A stretch of 64,000 nucleotides of DNA, taken from NCBI GenBank assembly GCA_963674545.2, contig CAXXFB010000001.1, forward strand, positions 3,038,001 through 3,102,000, given 5' to 3'. Positions 59,971 to 64,000 of this stretch are shown piece after piece (the first letter of the stretch is position 1; every line of letters begins with the position of its first letter). The notes below the pieces were generated by a model, which worked only from the letters and a program-made list of their open reading frames with translations, did no database searches and had not been told where the DNA came from. The position numbers and the translations under genes are program-made. The stretch is from JABGQS01 sp963674545. GTDB lineage: Bacteria > Bacillota > Clostridia > Christensenellales > SZUA-584.

Positions 59971-60757
59971 TTTTGTTTTTAGGCCGTGATTTTTTAACAA
60001 AGAATATAATAAGGAATACTATAAGAACAAGGACCGCTGTGCCGGCACAGATTATGCTTATAAGCAAAGCCTGATTGGTTGAATCCGTCAGGCTTTTATG
60101 ATATTCAACATTTTCTTCGTTGACTATTACTGATTTCAACTCTAAAGTTTTTTCATCGCCGTATTTTAAGTTCCAGGTATTTGTGGTTACACCGTCTGTA
60201 TATTCCTGCTTATCGGAGTTGGTATCTTTGGCTTCTCCCGGCAGAGATATAATGAGTGAGAATTCCGATTCGTTTGCGTATCCGGCAATGATTTGCTGCA
60301 TATCAGACGGAATGACGGTTTCATCGGTTCTTCTTATCAAATCATTTAAACTGATGCTGGCGTCAAGATTATATTCATCTTCAAAATATGATGGAGCATA
60401 CTCAAAACCTGCAGTTGTAAACGGGGAATATTCACTCTTTAATATTGCATCAAGGCTTTCATAAGCATCTTCCCTTGAATCGTGTTCTTTTTCAAATGTT
60501 CCGGAGATACTTAGTTGCTCGTCATTATCGTCGACAGTTACAGTCATGTTCTGCTGTTCCCATTGGCTGGTGATATCTTTTATTAAATAGTAATAGTCAA
60601 AATCTTTGAATTCCTCTTTGGTTTTATTTATAACCAATGTATAACTGACACTCATATAGTTATCGTCATCTATTGAATATTTCATTGTTACATTTGTACA
60701 GCCTGCAAAAAGTGCGGCGATTATCAGTATGGTAATAATTACAAGTATTTTTTTCAA
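59933..60757 (-). CDS. Lipoprotein with C-terminal membrane helix
   Basis: A 274-residue protein with lipobox LFAGC, an outside domain of about 200 residues resembling DUF3153-type lipoproteins (a strand-rich domain of the form M-S-V-S-Y-T-L-V-I-N-K-T), and a C-terminal helix (about 230-252) followed by a Lys-rich cytoplasmic tail. It is thus held to the membrane at both ends. Its 3' end overlaps that of the metalloprotease gene on the other strand. Function unknown. Confidence 0.7.
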   Translation of the reverse strand: MKKILVIITILIIAALFAGCTNVTMKYSIDDDNYMSVSYTLVINKTKEEFKDFDYYYLIKDITSQWEQQNMTVTVDDNDEQLSISGTFEKEHDSREDAYESLDAILKSEYSPFTTAGFEYAPSYFEDEYNLDASISLNDLIRRTDETVIPSDMQQIIAGYANESEFSLIISLPGEAKDTNSDKQEYTDGVTTNTWNLKYGDEKTLELKSVIVNEENVEYHKSLTDSTNQALLISIICAGTAVLVLIVFLIIFFVKKSRPKNKTKNQSNKVEIPL

Positions 60758-60935
60758 CTGTGCTCTCCTTTGGTGTTATGTATGCAAGTAATTATATTTG
60801 ACATTGTAAGAAAATGCAAATAATAAATATATTTTACTAATAAAGAGATGGTTGCGTACACTCTTGTTTCAGACTATATATAAATAGGAAAGAGTTTAGA
60901 GCAGCTATATTGTTGAGGTAAGCCAACCTGTGGTT

Positions 60936-60963
60936 TTGTCCGATATTTTATCTGGTCTATTAT
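60936..60963 (+). promoter_or_regulatory. Possible promoter of the AroE-like gene
   Basis: TTGTCC, 16-base spacer, TATTAT, about 40 bases before the start codon at 61004. Confidence 0.45.
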
Positions 60964-61003
60964 ATTGTTTTATGATATTATTTATCAGAAAAGGGGTAGA
61001 GAA

Positions 61004-61870
61004 ATGCTAGACTACAAAACATATGGACTTCTGGGAGAATCGGTATCAAACTCCATATCTCCTCAAATATATAATGCATTGTTTCAGGAACTGAAAATAC
61101 CTGCGGTTTTTATGCCGTATGCCGTGCCGAAGGACAAGTTCATAACGGCGCTGCCGATAATGCGCTCATATTTTGAAGGATTCACGGTTGCCGAACCATA
61201 CAGGGTAGATATAATGGGACACCTTGACAGGCTGGACGATTCCGCAAGGATGGTAGGCGCTGCGAACACTGTTAAGGTCGAGAAGGGCAAGATGACCGGA
61301 TATAACACTGAAATGGATGCATTCGAAAAAAACCTTATCGGATTCATCGGTAATTTGTTTGATAAAGACGTATTGCTCATTGGGTCGGGAGGCGCTGCAT
61401 ATGCCGCTTCAAGCGTACTTCTGGAAAAGGGAGCGTTTTTAACGATAGTGTCGCCAAACCTAGCCTCCGCAATGGAGCTGCAGAGCAGGCTGCAGAAAAG
61501 ATATAACAAAAACAGGATAAAGGTCGTGGGCGGTCTTTCTCACTCGGACGAGTTCTATGCAGTGTTTAATACACAGGATGTGGATGTTGAAAGCAAAGAG
61601 TCTGAAGTATCAGTTCACACCCATACATATCAGAGTCTGAAGTATGCGTTTGACATTTCGTACTGTGGAACAGAGTTTCTGGAAAAAGCAGAAAAGTTTG
61701 GAGCAAAGACGAAGAACGGACTTGATATGCTGTTTTATCATGCAGTAGGCGCAATAAAGATATGGCTTGATGACCATAGCGGTATAGATGTTGCGCTGTT
61801 AACTCAGGTTTATGATAAAATAAAAAGCGCAGTTGCACTGCCAAAAGACGCCTGCAGTATAAAAGAATAG
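61004..61870 (+). CDS. Shikimate dehydrogenase-like protein with altered active site
   Basis: A 288-residue AroE-superfamily protein. The shikimate-contact serines are kept (G-E-S-V-S-N-S-I-S-P, S15 and S17), as is the nucleotide loop (G-S-G-G-A-A-Y-A). But the catalytic Lys of the N-V-T-x-P-x-K motif is Arg67 (T-V-A-E-P-Y-R), and the catalytic Asp of N-T-D-G is Glu103 (N-T-E-M). It is therefore unlikely to be the normal AroE and may act on another substrate. ATG 61004 follows AAAAGGGG; the frame is open 13 codons further upstream. It stands alone and ends at a terminator. Confidence 0.8.
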   Translation: MLDYKTYGLLGESVSNSISPQIYNALFQELKIPAVFMPYAVPKDKFITALPIMRSYFEGFTVAEPYRVDIMGHLDRLDDSARMVGAANTVKVEKGKMTGYNTEMDAFEKNLIGFIGNLFDKDVLLIGSGGAAYAASSVLLEKGAFLTIVSPNLASAMELQSRLQKRYNKNRIKVVGGLSHSDEFYAVFNTQDVDVESKESEVSVHTHTYQSLKYAFDISYCGTEFLEKAEKFGAKTKNGLDMLFYHAVGAIKIWLDDHSGIDVALLTQVYDKIKSAVALPKDACSIKE

Positions 61871-61947
61871 CAATACGTGCGGTTAATAGTCCGCAAACAG
61901 TATCTAAACAGACACTGAAACACTTAAATATGATAAAAAAACTTATG

Positions 61948-61984
61948 AAAAACCCTTTATCCATGCCGGAAAAGGGTTTATTTG
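61948..61984 (+). terminator. Intrinsic terminator
   Basis: AAACCCTTT pairs with AAAGGGTTT, followed by ATTT. It separates the AroE-like gene from the rRNA promoter. Confidence 0.7.
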
Positions 61985-62035
61985 CGTCTTTTACAGAATC
62001 GTCATAAAAAAGGGCAAAAAAAGGGTAAATAGAAG

Positions 62036-62064
62036 TTGACAATTTGTTAGCGATTTGTTACTAT
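62036..62064 (+). promoter_or_regulatory. rRNA operon promoter
   Basis: TTGACA, 17-base spacer, TACTAT with an extended TG. A GC-rich hairpin (GCCGCCTC/GGGGCGGC, 62072-62093) follows in the leader. Confidence 0.78.
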
Positions 62065-62101
62065 AGTTGAGCCGCCTCTGATAAGGGGGCGGCAAAAAGA
62101 A

Positions 62102-62139
62102 CCTTGAAAACGAAAAATACAGCACTACAAAAGAGACGC
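62102..62139 (+). other. 5' arm of the 16S rRNA processing stalk
   Basis: CCTTGAAAA (62102-62110) and AGCACTACAAAAGAGACGC (62121-62139) can pair with TTTTCAAGG (63836-63844) and GTGTCTCTTGTAGTGCT (63814-63830) downstream of 16S. This long stem looping out 16S rRNA is the expected RNase III substrate. Confidence 0.75.
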
Positions 62140-62219
62140 AAAGAATTTGAGTTGAGTCAGAGACAGACGAAAGTTTGTAAAATAGGCTGCAGTTTTTAGG
62201 AACAGCGGTTTAAATATTT

Positions 62220-63754
<1,535 letters not shown>

Positions 63755-63813
63755 TGTACATTAGACAAAGGGCATAGCGATATGCCAAGCAAGAGACTTG
63801 ACTTTAAATGAAG

Positions 63814-63844
63814 GTGTCTCTTGTAGTGCTGGAACTTTTCAAGG
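63814..63844 (+). other. 3' arm of the 16S rRNA processing stalk
   Basis: Pairs with 62102-62139 as described for the 5' arm. It lies in the spacer between 16S and tRNA-Ala. Confidence 0.75.
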
Positions 63845-63865
63845 AAGAAACAAAACCCTAACTGG

Positions 63866-63941
63866 GGGGGTGTAGCTCAGCTGGGAGAGCACCTGCCTTG
63901 CAAGCAGGGGGTCAGCGGTTCGATCCCGCTCATCTCCACCA
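63866..63941 (+). tRNA. tRNA-Ala (anticodon TGC)
   Basis: A 76-nt cloverleaf with CCA encoded: acceptor GGGGGTG / CATCTCC (two G-U pairs), D arm GCTCAGCTGGGAGAGC, anticodon arm CCTGC-CTTGCAA-GCAGG with TGC, and T arm with GGTTCGATCCC. It sits in the spacer after 16S as usual in Firmicutes. The 59 bases after it are spacer; 23S lies beyond the window. Confidence 0.96.
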
Positions 63942-64000
63942 AGACCGAAAGCGAGAGCAAAAGGTTTAAAAGAGGCGAGCTAGAATGGAACCACCTAAAA

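Overview
The window looks like chromosome of a strictly anaerobic Gram-positive bacterium of the class Clostridia. The evidence is the 16S rRNA gene at the right end (Clostridia-like signatures, perhaps near the Anaerovoracaceae/'Family XIII' group; that placement is a guess from memory), an NAD-linked trimeric [FeFe] hydrogenase, a B12-dependent methionine synthase split into clostridial-style modules, many lipoproteins, RsgI-like and VanW/NlpC wall proteins, and strong AGGAGG ribosome sites. I see no phage, insertion sequence, CRISPR array or integrase. TTG, GTG and probably one CTG start codon occur.

Layout. 0-4.6 kb: EamA exporter, tandem GNAT acetyltransferase, a two-gene heme module (cytochrome b5-like lipoprotein plus His-rich four-helix membrane protein), a sigma factor with its DUF4367-type membrane partner, then a gene-free stretch with a candidate structured RNA. 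4.6-7.7 kb: ppx-ppk1 polyphosphate operon. 8.3-12.3 kb: an HTH regulator and a Ser/Thr kinase with an outside leucine-rich repeat (LRR) domain, divergent from an LRR lipoprotein of matching architecture. 12.4-17.6 kb: acyltransferase, then hydrogenase hydCBA with a palindromic operator in its promoter and a long leader. 17.6-20.0 kb: two AT-rich orphan genes sharing a promoter box. 20.1-23.5 kb: DeoR / URO-D-like methyltransferase / class III aminotransferase operon. 23.6-29.6 kb: SRAP protein, sigma factor plus membrane partner, PadR plus two half-size permeases, a YtrA-like ABC operon, and a CAP-domain lipoprotein.

29.8-39.5 kb is a cell-envelope region: lipoproteins, an NlpC/P60 hydrolase with a WalR-like box, a sigma factor with a giant RsgI-like anti-sigma protein (tandem RsgI-type domains, PASTA, Ig-like), VanW, and a secreted peptidoglycan-binding protein followed by an unlisted 35-residue membrane peptide. 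39.5-42.4 kb holds YhhN and an ApbE/Gx/NusG-II cluster that resembles extracellular-flavin electron-transfer modules. 42.5-46.5 kb is a methionine/folate cluster (metF divergent from the activation protein and metH) in which metH is split by a -1 frameshift exactly at an A9 tract. 47.2-50.6 kb is the most striking locus: a single protein fusing an AMP-ligase, an acyl carrier protein and an alpha-oxoamine synthase, preceded by a near-consensus Fur box. 51.3-61.9 kb: mutS2, DUF523, a two-component system with an HtrA protease, GtrA-like protein, a membrane metalloprotease, a lipoprotein, and a shikimate-dehydrogenase-like protein with altered catalytic residues. 62.0-64.0 kb: promoter, leader, 16S rRNA and tRNA-Ala of an rRNA operon that runs off the end.

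All functions are read from sequence motifs and memory of the families; no database search was run.
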